From NCBI GenBank assembly GCA_964511945.1, contig CAZEHO010000001.1:1-64000 (forward strand): 64,000 bases of DNA, written 5' to 3'. The notes beneath the pieces are model-generated. The model saw only the letters and a program-made list of their open reading frames with translations. It was not told where the DNA came from and did not search any database. The position numbers and the translations under genes were made by a program. Of the stretch, positions 14,573 to 23,458 are shown in pieces; within the stretch, counting starts at the first letter, position 1; each line of letters starts with the position of its first letter. Source of the DNA: CAZEHO01 sp964511945 (lineage in GTDB: Bacteria > Actinomycetota > Acidimicrobiia > Spongiisociales > UBA11373).

Positions 14573-15568
14573 ATGAGCGTCCGGATCGCCCTCGACGCGA
14601 TGGGCGGCGACCACGCGCCCCTGCAACCCGTGCTGGGAGCGATCGATGCGGCCGCCCGCGGCGTTGATGTGGTCCTGGTGGGAGCTGCAGCCGTGCTCGA
14701 GCCGCTGCTGGCCGAATACAACGCCGATCTGCCGGTCATCGATGCGCCGGACCGGATCGAGATGGATGAGGATCCGGCCTCCGCGATCCGCGCCAAGAAG
14801 GACGCGTCGGTCACGGTTGCGGCGCGGATGGTCGCGGTCGGCGAGGCGGCCGGCATGGTGTCGGCCGGTTCGACCGGTGCGACGCTTGCTGCCGCCGCCA
14901 TCGTGATCGGGAGGATCCCCGGCGTATCCCGCCCCGCGATCGCCACGATCATTCCAGCCGGACGGCCGTCGGTCGTGCTCGACATCGGAGCAAACCTCGA
15001 CGTTCGCCCGGCCCACCTGGCTGAGTTCGGTGTGATGGGCGCGGCGTTGGCACAGGTCTATCTGGAGCGTGACGAACCGACGGTGGGCCTTGTCAACATC
15101 GGCGAGGAGGCAAGCAAGGGCCGGGACCTGGAGAAGGAAGCCCACGCCTTGCTGGCAGCCGGTCCGCTCAACTTCGTCGGCAACGTCGAGGGCCGCGATC
15201 TCGGGCTGGGGACGGCCGACGTCATGGTGACCGACGGGTTCACCGGCAACGTGCTGCTCAAGACCGCAGAGGCCACCGCTCGTGCCATCGGCGACATGGT
15301 CATCGACGGCGTAGCCCAGGCCGGGGAGCAGGACCCGGGGGTCGTCGAGGCTGCCGGGAAGCTGATGCCGCACCTGATGGCGGTGCGTGCCCGTCTCGAC
15401 CCTGAAGCGTTTGGCGGCGCCCACCTCATCGGCGCCAAGGGACCCGTGGTGATCGCCCACGGCAGTTCATCCCGATTTGCGGTGGCCAATGCGCTGCGGC
15501 TGGCCGCTGCCGGTGCTGAGGAGGGTCTCGTCGATCGGATCGAGGCGGGGATCGATGTCGAACGATGA
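14573..15568 (+). CDS. plsX: Phosphate acyltransferase PlsX
   Basis: A 331-residue enzyme that makes acyl-phosphate from acyl-ACP for phospholipid synthesis. The start RIALDAMGGDHAP is diagnostic. SAGSTGATLAAA, VLDIGAN, VGLVNIGEEASKG and VTDGFTGNVLLKT follow in the expected order. It overlaps rnc by 14 bases, which suggests coupled translation. The reduced spacing with rpmF and rnc matches the common fatty-acid/ribosome cluster. Confidence 0.97.
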   Translation: MSVRIALDAMGGDHAPLQPVLGAIDAAARGVDVVLVGAAAVLEPLLAEYNADLPVIDAPDRIEMDEDPASAIRAKKDASVTVAARMVAVGEAAGMVSAGSTGATLAAAAIVIGRIPGVSRPAIATIIPAGRPSVVLDIGANLDVRPAHLAEFGVMGAALAQVYLERDEPTVGLVNIGEEASKGRDLEKEAHALLAAGPLNFVGNVEGRDLGLGTADVMVTDGFTGNVLLKTAEATARAIGDMVIDGVAQAGEQDPGVVEAAGKLMPHLMAVRARLDPEAFGGAHLIGAKGPVVIAHGSSSRFAVANALRLAAAGAEEGLVDRIEAGIDVER

Positions 15569-16244
15569 CGTCGCCGCCGCTCTGGGCTATCGGTTCAGCG
15601 AGCCGGAGTTGCTGGAGCGTGCCCTGACCCACCGCTCACACGAGTCCGAGTACCCGGAGCAGCCGTCCAACGAGCGCCTCGAGTTTCTCGGTGATGCGGT
15701 GCTCAGCCTGGTCATCGCAGATCTGCTCCACACGGGCTGGCAGCTCGCCGAAGGGGAGATGGCCATGGTGCGGGCTGCGGTCGTCAATGAAGCCACCCTT
15801 GCCGCAGTCGCCCGCCGGCTCGGAATCGGAGCGGCCCTTCGTCTCGGCAGGGGAGAGGAGGCGACCGGCGGCCGCGACAAAGCGTCCATCCTGGCCGATG
15901 CCATGGAGGCGGTCCTCGGTGCGGTTTATCTCGACGGAGGCCTCGAAGCGGCCCGGCGGCTGATCCTCGCCGACTGGTACGAGGTGGTCGTTGAGCGGGC
16001 CGCGGCCCCCGGCGGGCGCGACTACAAGACCCGGCTCCAGGAGGTTCTGGCGCGTGATGGGGTCGTGCCGGAGTACCGGGTGGATGGCTCCGGCCCCGAT
16101 CACGAGCGCGTTTTTGTGGCGGTCGTCCAGGTGGATGGTGCCGAATTGGGATCCGGATCGGGCTCCTCGAAGAAGCGGGCGCAACAGGAGGCGGCCAGAG
16201 CCGCCCTGGAGCGCCTTCAGGCCGATGCGGGCGGTGATGCCTGA
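15555..16244 (+). CDS. rnc: Ribonuclease III
   Basis: A 229-residue double-strand-specific endoribonuclease that processes rRNA and other duplex RNAs. The signature NERLEFLGDAVLSLVIADLL and the acidic DAMEAVLGAVYLDGG give the catalytic site. A C-terminal dsRNA-binding domain follows, ending SSKKRAQQEAARAALERL. The start at 15555 overlaps plsX; it gives the family N-terminus. It overlaps mutM by 8 bases. Confidence 0.97.
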   Translation: MSNDDVAAALGYRFSEPELLERALTHRSHESEYPEQPSNERLEFLGDAVLSLVIADLLHTGWQLAEGEMAMVRAAVVNEATLAAVARRLGIGAALRLGRGEEATGGRDKASILADAMEAVLGAVYLDGGLEAARRLILADWYEVVVERAAAPGGRDYKTRLQEVLARDGVVPEYRVDGSGPDHERVFVAVVQVDGAELGSGSGSSKKRAQQEAARAALERLQADAGGDA

Positions 16245-17067
16245 ACTGCCCGAGGTGGAGGCCACCAGGCGCCATCTGGCGCCGGCTCTGGTGGGCGCAA
16301 CGATCGAATGGGTCGAAGTGCGCCGGCAGCGGATGGCCCGGCGCCAGGAACGTGCCACCGATATTCCGGAGCGCATGGTCGGAAGGACCGTTGATCGTGT
16401 CGGTCGCCACGGCAAGTTCCTGCTCATCGATCTGAGCGGAGACTTCGTCTGGATCCTGCACCTCGGCATGTCGGGCCGGATCGCGCTGGCCGATCCGGGG
16501 GAGCCGGAGGATGCTCACACCAACGTCGTGGTGGGCCTCGATCGCGGCCCCGAGGTGCGCTTTGTCGACCCCCGAACCTTCGGGTTCGTCGCGGTCTACA
16601 CGCCGGAGGAGTACGCGGCTTCGCCGCTGGCCGACCTGGGGCCCGACGCCCTCGACGACCTGCCCCGGGCACCGCGGCTTGCCCGTGCCCTCGCCGGACG
16701 GTCTGCTCCGATCAAGCCGCTGCTGCTCGATCAGCGAGTGGTTGCCGGGATCGGCAACATCTACGCCGACGAGATGCTGTGGCGGGCTCGCATCCACCCG
16801 GAAAGGCCGGGGGGATCGCTGGATCCGGCGGAGGTCTCAAGGCTGCGGGCGGCGGTGCGGCCGGTATTGCGAGCCGGTCTCGAACACGGTGGCACCAGCC
16901 TCGATGATCTGGCCTACCTGCTGCCGGACGGCCGCGCCGGCGACTACCTGTCGCGGCTGCGGGCGTACGGGCGTGAGGACCTGCCGTGCCGGCGGTGCCG
17001 CACACCCATCAGGCGCATCGTGCTCCGGCAGCGGAGCACCTTCTTCTGCCCGGAGTGCCAGCGATGA
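16237..17067 (+). CDS. mutM: Formamidopyrimidine-DNA glycosylase (MutM/Fpg)
   Basis: A 276-residue base-excision repair enzyme that removes 8-oxoguanine. The start MPELPEVEATRR provides the catalytic Pro (after Met removal) and Glu. QRVVAGIGNIYADEMLW is the helix-two-turn-helix. The C-terminal zinc finger has CRRC and CPEC. The start at 16237 is fixed by the need for MPELPE at the N-terminus. It is tightly packed between rnc and a lipoprotein gene (ATGA overlap). Placement after rnc is shared with many actinobacteria. Confidence 0.97.
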   Translation: MPELPEVEATRRHLAPALVGATIEWVEVRRQRMARRQERATDIPERMVGRTVDRVGRHGKFLLIDLSGDFVWILHLGMSGRIALADPGEPEDAHTNVVVGLDRGPEVRFVDPRTFGFVAVYTPEEYAASPLADLGPDALDDLPRAPRLARALAGRSAPIKPLLLDQRVVAGIGNIYADEMLWRARIHPERPGGSLDPAEVSRLRAAVRPVLRAGLEHGGTSLDDLAYLLPDGRAGDYLSRLRAYGREDLPCRRCRTPIRRIVLRQRSTFFCPECQR

Positions 17068-17780
17068 GGCGCCGGGCGGCCGTGCTGGTCGCGATCGCCG
17101 TGGTGCTGAGCGGTTGCAGCGCGGCGGCGGCCCCGACCACCACCGAGGACCTGACCCAGGCTTTTGCAGTCGAGTACGCCGCAAGCGCCCGGCGGGCACT
17201 CGAAGGCACCCGCTTCGCAGGTGAAGGCGATGTCTGGCTGGTCGCTCTCGTCGTCGATGCCTGCGATCGGCTCGAACCCGGCGCAGACGGCGATGCGGTG
17301 CTGACTGCGGCCATCGCCGAGGCGGCGGGTCAGGTTCCGCCGGGTTCCGGCCCCGACGATCGGATCCTCACCGAGGTCGTACTCGCTGGCGTGGCGGCGT
17401 CGTGCCGGTCGCGGGTCCTTGCCGCCACGACCACTACGATCCCCGTTCCGGATCCGAACGACGGCTATCTCCTCGTTGTCGGCCCGGTAGCGGATGAAGC
17501 GGGGATCTTCGTTCATCCCGACGTGCTGCTGGAGGCGGGCCGCGGCGTCTGCACGATGTTGGCCGATGGTGAAGGCCCCGGGCAGGCCGTGCTGTTCGCG
17601 GCGGAGGTGCTGCTCGGCGTGCGGGTGGCGGACCTCACGGAACTCGAAGAGGCCGACGGCGTGTTTGCCTCCGACGGTCTCGTACTCGGATCGGTTCTTG
17701 CTGCCGCATCCACCCACTTCTGTCCCGAGTTTGCGGACTCGGTGACGGCCTACATCACAGAGATTGGAGCCGGCGAATGA
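17064..17780 (+). CDS. Putative lipoprotein, unknown function
   Basis: A 238-residue secreted protein. The N-terminus MRRRAAVLVAIAVVLSGCSA is a lipoprotein signal with lipobox LSGC, so the mature protein would be anchored at Cys18. The mature region is alanine- and acid-rich, with a threonine-rich linker (AATTTTIPVPDPND) near the middle separating two similar-looking halves that each contain a cysteine. I recognise no family. It overlaps mutM and the acylphosphatase gene by 4 bases each, so it belongs to the operon. Function cannot be predicted. Confidence 0.8.
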   Translation: MRRRAAVLVAIAVVLSGCSAAAAPTTTEDLTQAFAVEYAASARRALEGTRFAGEGDVWLVALVVDACDRLEPGADGDAVLTAAIAEAAGQVPPGSGPDDRILTEVVLAGVAASCRSRVLAATTTTIPVPDPNDGYLLVVGPVADEAGIFVHPDVLLEAGRGVCTMLADGEGPGQAVLFAAEVLLGVRVADLTELEEADGVFASDGLVLGSVLAAASTHFCPEFADSVTAYITEIGAGE

Positions 17781-18052
17781 CACGAGCACAGCTGGTGCGG
17801 GTCGACGGACGCGTCCAAGGGGTCGGTTTCCGGTGGTCGACGATGGAACAGGCGCGGTCACTCGGGGTCTCCGGGTGGGCTCGGAACCTTCCCGACGGCG
17901 CCGTCGAGGTGTTCTGTCAGGGCGAGGAGACGGCGGTCGAGGCGCTCATGTCGTGGCTCGGGGAGGGGCCAATCGCGGCAACGGTGCGGGAAGTGTCGGT
18001 TGCCGACGCCGACCCGAAGCCGGGGCTCACGGGATTCGAAATCAGGGGTTGA
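17777..18052 (+). CDS. Acylphosphatase
   Basis: A 91-residue enzyme that hydrolyses acyl phosphates. The signature GRVQGVGFRWSTMEQAR contains the phosphate-binding loop and catalytic arginine. GWARNLPDGAVEVFCQG contains the catalytic asparagine. Length and motifs are canonical. The ATG overlaps the lipoprotein stop (ATGA). In many actinobacteria acylphosphatase also lies between mutM and smc, as here. Confidence 0.96.
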   Translation: MTRAQLVRVDGRVQGVGFRWSTMEQARSLGVSGWARNLPDGAVEVFCQGEETAVEALMSWLGEGPIAATVREVSVADADPKPGLTGFEIRG

Positions 18053-18155
18053 GTCTCTCGAGCGATCGGCCGAATCCCCAATGATAATGGACTCTGGGCT
18101 GGTCCGGGTGGCCCCGGGATGAGGGGAAAATCGCATTGGTGTAGTTCACCGGTGA

Positions 18156-18161
18156 TAGCCT
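18156..18161 (+). promoter_or_regulatory. Extended -10 box of smc
   Basis: TAGCCT preceded by TGA, 10 bases before the TTG at 18172. This gives a leaderless pattern for smc. The box lies in a 119-base non-coding gap after the acylphosphatase gene. Confidence 0.45.
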
Positions 18162-18171
18162 GAGCCCGGCT

Positions 18172-21100
18172 TTGCATCTGAAATCTCTCTCGCTCGTCGG
18201 CTTTAAGTCGTTTGCCGACCGCACCCGGCTTGTCTTCGAGCCCGGGGTGACGGTCGTCGTCGGGCCCAACGGGTCGGGCAAGTCCAATCTCGTCGATGCC
18301 ATCGCCTGGGTGATGGGCACCCAGGCCACCAAGGCGCTCCGTACCCAGCGGATGGAGGACGTGATCTTCGCCGGCACCGCGTTGCGGCCGTCGGTGGGGC
18401 GGGCCGAGGTCAGGCTGACGTTCGACAACAGCGACGGCCGGGTCCCGCTGGACCTTCCGGAGGTGACGATCACTCGCCGCCTGTATCGAGATGGCACCTC
18501 GGAGTACGAGATCAACGGGGCCGGGTGCAGGTTGCTCGACGTGCAGGAACTGCTCTCCGACAGCGGTGTCGGACGCCACCAGCACATCGTCGTCGGACAG
18601 GGCCGGGTCGACGCGGTGCTGAACGCCGGACCCGACGACCATCGGGCGATCATCGAAGAGGCGGCCGGAGTCATCAAGCACCGGCAGCGGCGCGATCGGG
18701 CCGTGCGCCGGCTCGAGGCCACCGACGTCGATGTCACCCGACTCGAAGATCTGCTCGGAGAGCAGCGCCGCCGGATGCGGCCGCTACGGCGCCAGGCGCG
18801 CGCCTTTGAGCGGCACCGGGAGGCCACGGAGCGGTGGCGGGCATTGCGGCTCTGGGTCGGCGGGGAGCGGCTCCGGGCTGCAACGGCGCGGATCACCGCA
18901 CTCGATATGGCGGAGCATTCGGGCCGGGAGGCCCTGGAGCGCGCCGAATCAGCGCTTGCCGCAGCTAGAGAGCAACTGATAGACCTCCGGGCCGCCGCGG
19001 GCGAGACCGGGCGAGCGCTGGAACGCGACACCGCTGCAGCCGCCCGGCTCGAAACCGCCGTTGAACGGTTCCAGCGGATCGCAATGGTGGCGCGGGAACG
19101 GAGATCGGCACTGGAGAGCCGGCTGGAGGGCGCCGGAGAGCGGCGGGACGATCTGGAGCGGGAGCGTCTCGATCTCGAAACGCGTCTCGAAGCGGCCGCG
19201 GCCGGCTCGGCCACCGCCGCCGCGACCGCCGAGCGCGCCGAGATCACGTTGCGCGCTCTCGAAGATGAGGAACGCTCGCTGGCGGACCAGCATCTGCTGC
19301 CGCCCGAGGGCATGCTGGCAACGGCCCGCGGGGACCTGGCATCGCTCGAAGCCGCCGAGCGGCGTGATCAGCAAGAGCTGGAGGGGATCGCCCGGCGGCG
19401 CGACGCAGTGGCGGCCCGCATCGAGGAGGAAGACAGCGAGATCGACCGCCTCCGGGAGATGATCAGAGCTGCCGACGCAGAGACCGCGGCCGTCCAGGCC
19501 GAGTACGAGGCGGCAGCTGCGGCCCGGACCCGGGATCAGGAGGCCCTGGATGCCGCCGCCGAGGCGCTCACTCGCGCTCGGACGTCGGAGGCGGCGGCGG
19601 AGGCCCGGCTCGAGGCGTTCGAGGTCGCGGTCACAGGGCTCGGTGACCCCTACGCCCGGCGCCGCGCCGAGGCGTTCGACGGGGTGATCGGCTCGCTCGC
19701 TTCGCTGCTGGACGTGCCCGAACCGCTTGCTCCTGCGGTGGACGCGGTGCTCGGCCCCTGGAGTGATGCGTTGGCGGCGGCGACTGGCGACCGTGTCGCC
19801 GAGGCGGTCGCGGCGCTGAAGCGGGCCGGTGACGGCGGAGTCGGATTCGTTGCCGCACCGCTCGAGCCCGACGCCCCGGCGCGCAAGGTGGCGGCGGCAG
19901 CAGGCGTCGATCCCCTGATCGACCTGCTCGGCCCGGCAGCCGACGTGCACCTGGCCACGGCCGTACTGGGCGATGTCGTCATCGTTGAGGGCTGGCAGAC
20001 CGGATGGGAACTTGCCCGGCGGCACCCGGAAATCCGGGTGGTGACGCCTGAGGGTGACCTCATCACGGCCACCGGGGTGCGGGTGGCGCATCCGGAGGGT
20101 GCCGGGGCTGCCGCCATCGAAGCTGCGGGTGTTGCGGTCGAGCGAGCCACCACCGAAGTCGCCAGGGCCCAGAGCTTGCACCATGCGGCGCGGCGGGCAT
20201 TCGATTCGACTCGCGACCGGGAGCGAACCGCACTCGAGGCCGTGGAAGCGGTCGAAACCCGGATCGCCGGAGCAGCGGAAGCACTTCGCCTTGTCGAAAC
20301 CTCTCATACCGAACTCGATGCCGAGCTCACCCGGCTGCATGCCAGGATGTCGGCGGTCGCCGAGGCCCGTCAGGGCCGGGCCGAAAGAATCGTCGAGGTG
20401 CGGCGTCGTATCGACGAACTCGACGGGTCTGAGGCGCAGGCGGCGTGGGAAGCGCTGGAGCGGCGCCGTGCCGAGGTGGCCGAACGCCGTGATGCAGCTC
20501 GGCGTGAACGGCAGAATGCAGCCGCTTCGGCGGCCACGGCCGAGGAGCGGCACCGCCTGCTGGCGAGCCGGCTCACAGAGGTGACCAACTCGCTGGACGG
20601 CATCGACGACGATGACGACACCGATCCCGCCGAGGTCGATCGCCTGGCCGGGGTGGAGAGACACGCCCGGGCTGCCCTCGAGTCCGTTCGCCGCCACCTG
20701 GCCACCCTGCGAGAGCGGCAACGGTCGCTGCGCGACGAAGTCGGCGAGGCCGGCGAGCAACTGTCTGCCGCCGAGGATGAGCGCGATCGGCTCGAGCGCA
20801 TGATCGCCACCACCCGCGAGGAGCTGTCGACCCACGCAGTCGAGGCCGCCGAACTCAGGGTGCGCCTCGAAGGGATCGCCGAGGGACTCCGGCGCGACGT
20901 CGACTCCGACGAAGCGGATGCCCTCGCTGCTCCTCGCCCGGAACTGGACGACGACACGGATCCCGAAGAGCTGCTGGCCACCCTCGAGGCCGAGCTGCGG
21001 CGGCTGGGGCCGGTGAACCCCCTTGCCGCCGCCGAATACCAGGAGCTTTCCGAGCGAGCCGATTTCCTCCAGGCTCAGCTCGACGACCTCGAGTCATCGC

Positions 21101-21618
21101 GGCGTGAGCTGCGCACGGTGATCGGCGCGCTGGACGCAGAGATCGGGCGGCGTTTTTCCGAGGCCTTTGAGGACATCGCAGCCGCCTTTGAGGACAACTT
21201 CAATGTGCTGTTCCCCGGTGGGCGGGGCAAACTCACCCTCACCGATCCGGACGCACCGCTGACGAGCGGAGTCGACATCCATGCCCAGCCACTCGGGAAG
21301 AAGGTCGGGGCGTTGACGCTGCTGTCCGGTGGGGAGCGCTCCCTCGCAGCGCTGGCGTTCCTCTTCGCAGTGTTCCGCGCCCGGCCCTCACCGTTCTACG
21401 TGCTCGATGAGGTCGAGGCAGCGCTCGATGACGCAAATCTGCGCCGATTCATCCGGCTCGTCGGCACTCTGCGCGAGACCTCCCAGCTCGCCATCGTCAC
21501 GCACCAGCAGCAAACGATGGAGGCCGCGGATCTGCTCTACGGGGTGACGATGGAGCCCGGCCAATCGTCACGGGTGCTGGCGAAGCGCCTCGCTAACGTG
21601 GCGGCCGCACAGTCCTGA
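18172..21618 (+). CDS. smc: Chromosome segregation protein SMC
   Basis: A 1148-residue condensin ATPase. The N-terminal head begins LKSLSLVGFKSFADRT with Walker A GPNGSGKSN at about residue 39. Two very long coiled coils flank a hinge at roughly residues 490-650. The C-terminal head carries the ABC signature LSGGERSLAALA and Walker B FYVLDEVEAALDD. The start codon is TTG, chosen from the leaderless -10 and because the reading frame then begins directly at the conserved strand. No scpA or scpB is nearby. ftsY follows, the common smc-ftsY order. Confidence 0.97.
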   Translation: MHLKSLSLVGFKSFADRTRLVFEPGVTVVVGPNGSGKSNLVDAIAWVMGTQATKALRTQRMEDVIFAGTALRPSVGRAEVRLTFDNSDGRVPLDLPEVTITRRLYRDGTSEYEINGAGCRLLDVQELLSDSGVGRHQHIVVGQGRVDAVLNAGPDDHRAIIEEAAGVIKHRQRRDRAVRRLEATDVDVTRLEDLLGEQRRRMRPLRRQARAFERHREATERWRALRLWVGGERLRAATARITALDMAEHSGREALERAESALAAAREQLIDLRAAAGETGRALERDTAAAARLETAVERFQRIAMVARERRSALESRLEGAGERRDDLERERLDLETRLEAAAAGSATAAATAERAEITLRALEDEERSLADQHLLPPEGMLATARGDLASLEAAERRDQQELEGIARRRDAVAARIEEEDSEIDRLREMIRAADAETAAVQAEYEAAAAARTRDQEALDAAAEALTRARTSEAAAEARLEAFEVAVTGLGDPYARRRAEAFDGVIGSLASLLDVPEPLAPAVDAVLGPWSDALAAATGDRVAEAVAALKRAGDGGVGFVAAPLEPDAPARKVAAAAGVDPLIDLLGPAADVHLATAVLGDVVIVEGWQTGWELARRHPEIRVVTPEGDLITATGVRVAHPEGAGAAAIEAAGVAVERATTEVARAQSLHHAARRAFDSTRDRERTALEAVEAVETRIAGAAEALRLVETSHTELDAELTRLHARMSAVAEARQGRAERIVEVRRRIDELDGSEAQAAWEALERRRAEVAERRDAARRERQNAAASAATAEERHRLLASRLTEVTNSLDGIDDDDDTDPAEVDRLAGVERHARAALESVRRHLATLRERQRSLRDEVGEAGEQLSAAEDERDRLERMIATTREELSTHAVEAAELRVRLEGIAEGLRRDVDSDEADALAAPRPELDDDTDPEELLATLEAELRRLGPVNPLAAAEYQELSERADFLQAQLDDLESSRRELRTVIGALDAEIGRRFSEAFEDIAAAFEDNFNVLFPGGRGKLTLTDPDAPLTSGVDIHAQPLGKKVGALTLLSGGERSLAALAFLFAVFRARPSPFYVLDEVEAALDDANLRRFIRLVGTLRETSQLAIVTHQQQTMEAADLLYGVTMEPGQSSRVLAKRLANVAAAQS

Positions 21619-21631
21619 ACAGGAGCCCGTG

Positions 21632-22654
21632 ATGACCCCCGTCATCATCGTTGTTGCCGTGGTCGCCGTTGCCGTTCTGGTGGCGGCCGTGATCCTCATG
21701 CGCCGGCGCCGTACGGCCCCTGGCGAGATCAAGCGAGACCAGCCGACGGTCGAGGTCGCGGCGCAACCCCGGGGGTTCGAGGGAGGACTCGCAAAGACCC
21801 GGCGGGCACTCGGGGACCGGCTCGGCACCTTGTTCCGCCGGACGCTGGACGACGAATTCTGGAGCGAACTCGAGGAGGTGCTCATCGGCGCCGACATCGG
21901 TGTCTCCGCGTCGGTGGCGCTGACCGAACGGGTGCGCGCCGATGATCCGCAGACCCCCGATGAGGCCCGGGCCGCACTCCGCCGGGAGCTGGCGGCGATG
22001 CTGGCGGATGCCGATCGGGAGATCGCCGGGGGCGGTGATCCCACCGTGATCGTTGTGGTCGGCGTCAACGGGTCGGGGAAGACTACGACCATCGCCAAGC
22101 TCGGTGCCCGCATCGAACGGGATGGTGGTTCGGTGCTGCTCGGTGCGGCGGACACATTCCGGGCGGCGGCGGCAGAGCAGCTGAGCACCTGGGCCTCCCG
22201 CCTCGGCATCGACATCGTCGCGGGATCCCCGGGTGCCGATCCGGCGGCAGTCGCCTTCGATGCGCTGTCGGCCGCGGCAGCCAGGGGGAAGAGCACCGTT
22301 GTGGTCGACACCGCCGGCCGGCTCCACTCCAAGAAGAACCTGATGGAGGAGCTGGGGAAGGTGGTGCGGGTGCTCGGACGGGAAGCGGGATCCGTCCACG
22401 AAGTGCTGCTGGTGCTCGACGGCACCACCGGCCAGAACGGGATCGTCCAGGCTCGCTCCTTCACCGAGGCGGTCGGAGTGACCGGAATCGTGATCACCAA
22501 GCTCGACGGGACGGCGAAGGGCGGCATCGCGGTCGCGGTCGAACAAGACCTCGGTGTCCCGGTGAAGTTCGTCGGGGTGGGTGAGGCGGTCGAGGACCTG
22601 ATCCCGTTCGATCCCCCCGCCTTCGTCGACGCTCTGCTAGGAAATGAGTCATGA
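21632..22654 (+). CDS. ftsY: Signal recognition particle receptor FtsY
   Basis: SRP receptor GTPase, 340 residues. An N-terminal hydrophobic segment (TPVIIVVAVVAVAVLVAAVI) anchors the protein directly, as in other actinobacteria. The NG domain has G1 GVNGSGKTTTIAKL, DTFRAAAAEQL, the DTAGRLHSKKN motif and TKLDGTAKGG. A GTG immediately precedes the ATG; ATG at 21632 was chosen because AGGAG then has a normal spacing of 6. It delivers ribosome-nascent chains with Ffh, encoded 8 kb downstream. The end overlaps cdd by 4 bases. Confidence 0.97.
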   Translation: MTPVIIVVAVVAVAVLVAAVILMRRRRTAPGEIKRDQPTVEVAAQPRGFEGGLAKTRRALGDRLGTLFRRTLDDEFWSELEEVLIGADIGVSASVALTERVRADDPQTPDEARAALRRELAAMLADADREIAGGGDPTVIVVVGVNGSGKTTTIAKLGARIERDGGSVLLGAADTFRAAAAEQLSTWASRLGIDIVAGSPGADPAAVAFDALSAAAARGKSTVVVDTAGRLHSKKNLMEELGKVVRVLGREAGSVHEVLLVLDGTTGQNGIVQARSFTEAVGVTGIVITKLDGTAKGGIAVAVEQDLGVPVKFVGVGEAVEDLIPFDPPAFVDALLGNES

Positions 22655-23037
22655 ACACCGAAGAGCTCGTTGCATCAGCACGGGCAGTGGCCGAGCGGGC
22701 ATACGCCCCGTTCTCGAACTTCCGGGTCGGTGCGGTGATCGTTGACGCCGCCGGCAACGTCTATCTCGGGGCCAACGTGGAGAACTCCGCGTACGGGGCG
22801 TCCATCTGTGCCGAAGCAAATGCGATCTCAACCGCCGCAGCCGCCGGGGTTCGCAAGATCGACACCGTGGCGGTGTCGTGCGTCGATGCCGGCGAACCGG
22901 GATATCCCTGCGGGAATTGCCGCCAGCTCATGCATGAGTTCCGGGTGGATCGGGTGATCGTCGACGGTCCCGATGGGGCCGTGGAGCATCGGCTGGAGGA
23001 TCTCCTTCCGCACGGATTCCGGCTCGACCCGCGCTGA
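22651..23037 (+). CDS. cdd: Cytidine deaminase
   Basis: A 128-residue zinc enzyme converting cytidine and deoxycytidine to uridine forms. The motif ASICAEANAIS provides the zinc cysteine and catalytic Glu; PCGNCRQLMHEF gives the other two cysteines. The N-terminal YAPFSNFRVGAV and GANVENSAYG bind substrate. Its ATGA overlap with ftsY suggests coupling. The pyrimidine salvage role fits the upp-pdp-pnp operon a few kilobases away on the opposite strand. A perfect hairpin follows 1 base after the stop. Confidence 0.96.
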   Translation: MNTEELVASARAVAERAYAPFSNFRVGAVIVDAAGNVYLGANVENSAYGASICAEANAISTAAAAGVRKIDTVAVSCVDAGEPGYPCGNCRQLMHEFRVDRVIVDGPDGAVEHRLEDLLPHGFRLDPR

Positions 23038-23038
23038 C

Positions 23039-23065
23039 TTTCCGCCCCGTTGATCGGGGCGGAAA
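23039..23065 (+). terminator. Terminator hairpin after cdd
   Basis: Perfect 11-bp stem, tttccgccccg and cggggcggaaa, with the loop ttgat, starting 1 base after the cdd stop. The short A/T ends of the stem resemble an A-tract/U-tract pair, although no long T run follows. Confidence 0.8.
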
Positions 23066-23120
23066 TCGCTCAGCAGGGCAGGTCGTTAAGCGCTGTCCGC
23101 TTTGTGCCGATAGAGGACGC

Positions 23121-23387
23121 GTGACCGTTCTTCAGCGTGCCCCCGATTGGAAGGTGACGACCGGCTACCGCGTCATGCTTGTCATCGGGTGGAGCGCCTT
23201 CATCCTCGCCGCTTACCTCGCCGTGGTTGCCGCCGTGCTGGAGTTCCCGGCCGTTTGGTGGATTGCCGGCGGTTTCGCCGTGATGGCGCTCATGACCGTG
23301 ACCTTCCTGCCGGAACCGGTACCGGCCGAGATGATCACCGGCGGGCGCAATCAGATCGACGCTCGGACCGGCAAACCCCGGCTCTGA
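23121..23387 (+). CDS. Small two-helix membrane protein, unknown function
   Basis: An 88-residue protein with hydrophobic helices at about residues 18-41 and 46-63, and a polar C-terminus (TGGRNQIDARTGKPRL). The spacing of the helices is short, so it is a hairpin in the membrane. GTG at 23121 has AGAGG 4 bases upstream. I recognise no family. It stands alone between the cdd terminator and the convergent etfA gene. Coding is supported by high third-position GC. Confidence 0.65.
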   Translation: MTVLQRAPDWKVTTGYRVMLVIGWSAFILAAYLAVVAAVLEFPAVWWIAGGFAVMALMTVTFLPEPVPAEMITGGRNQIDARTGKPRL

Positions 23388-23458
23388 CCTCTGATCTCGG
23401 ATCTCTGTGACGCGACGAGGCGGCCGCCCGACGACGACCGCCCCGACGAGTGTGCGAA

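Noticed and set aside
18949..20835. Long reverse-strand frame of 628 codons
   Set aside because: It is antisense to smc and made of Arg/Gly-rich sequence. The forward gene is certain.
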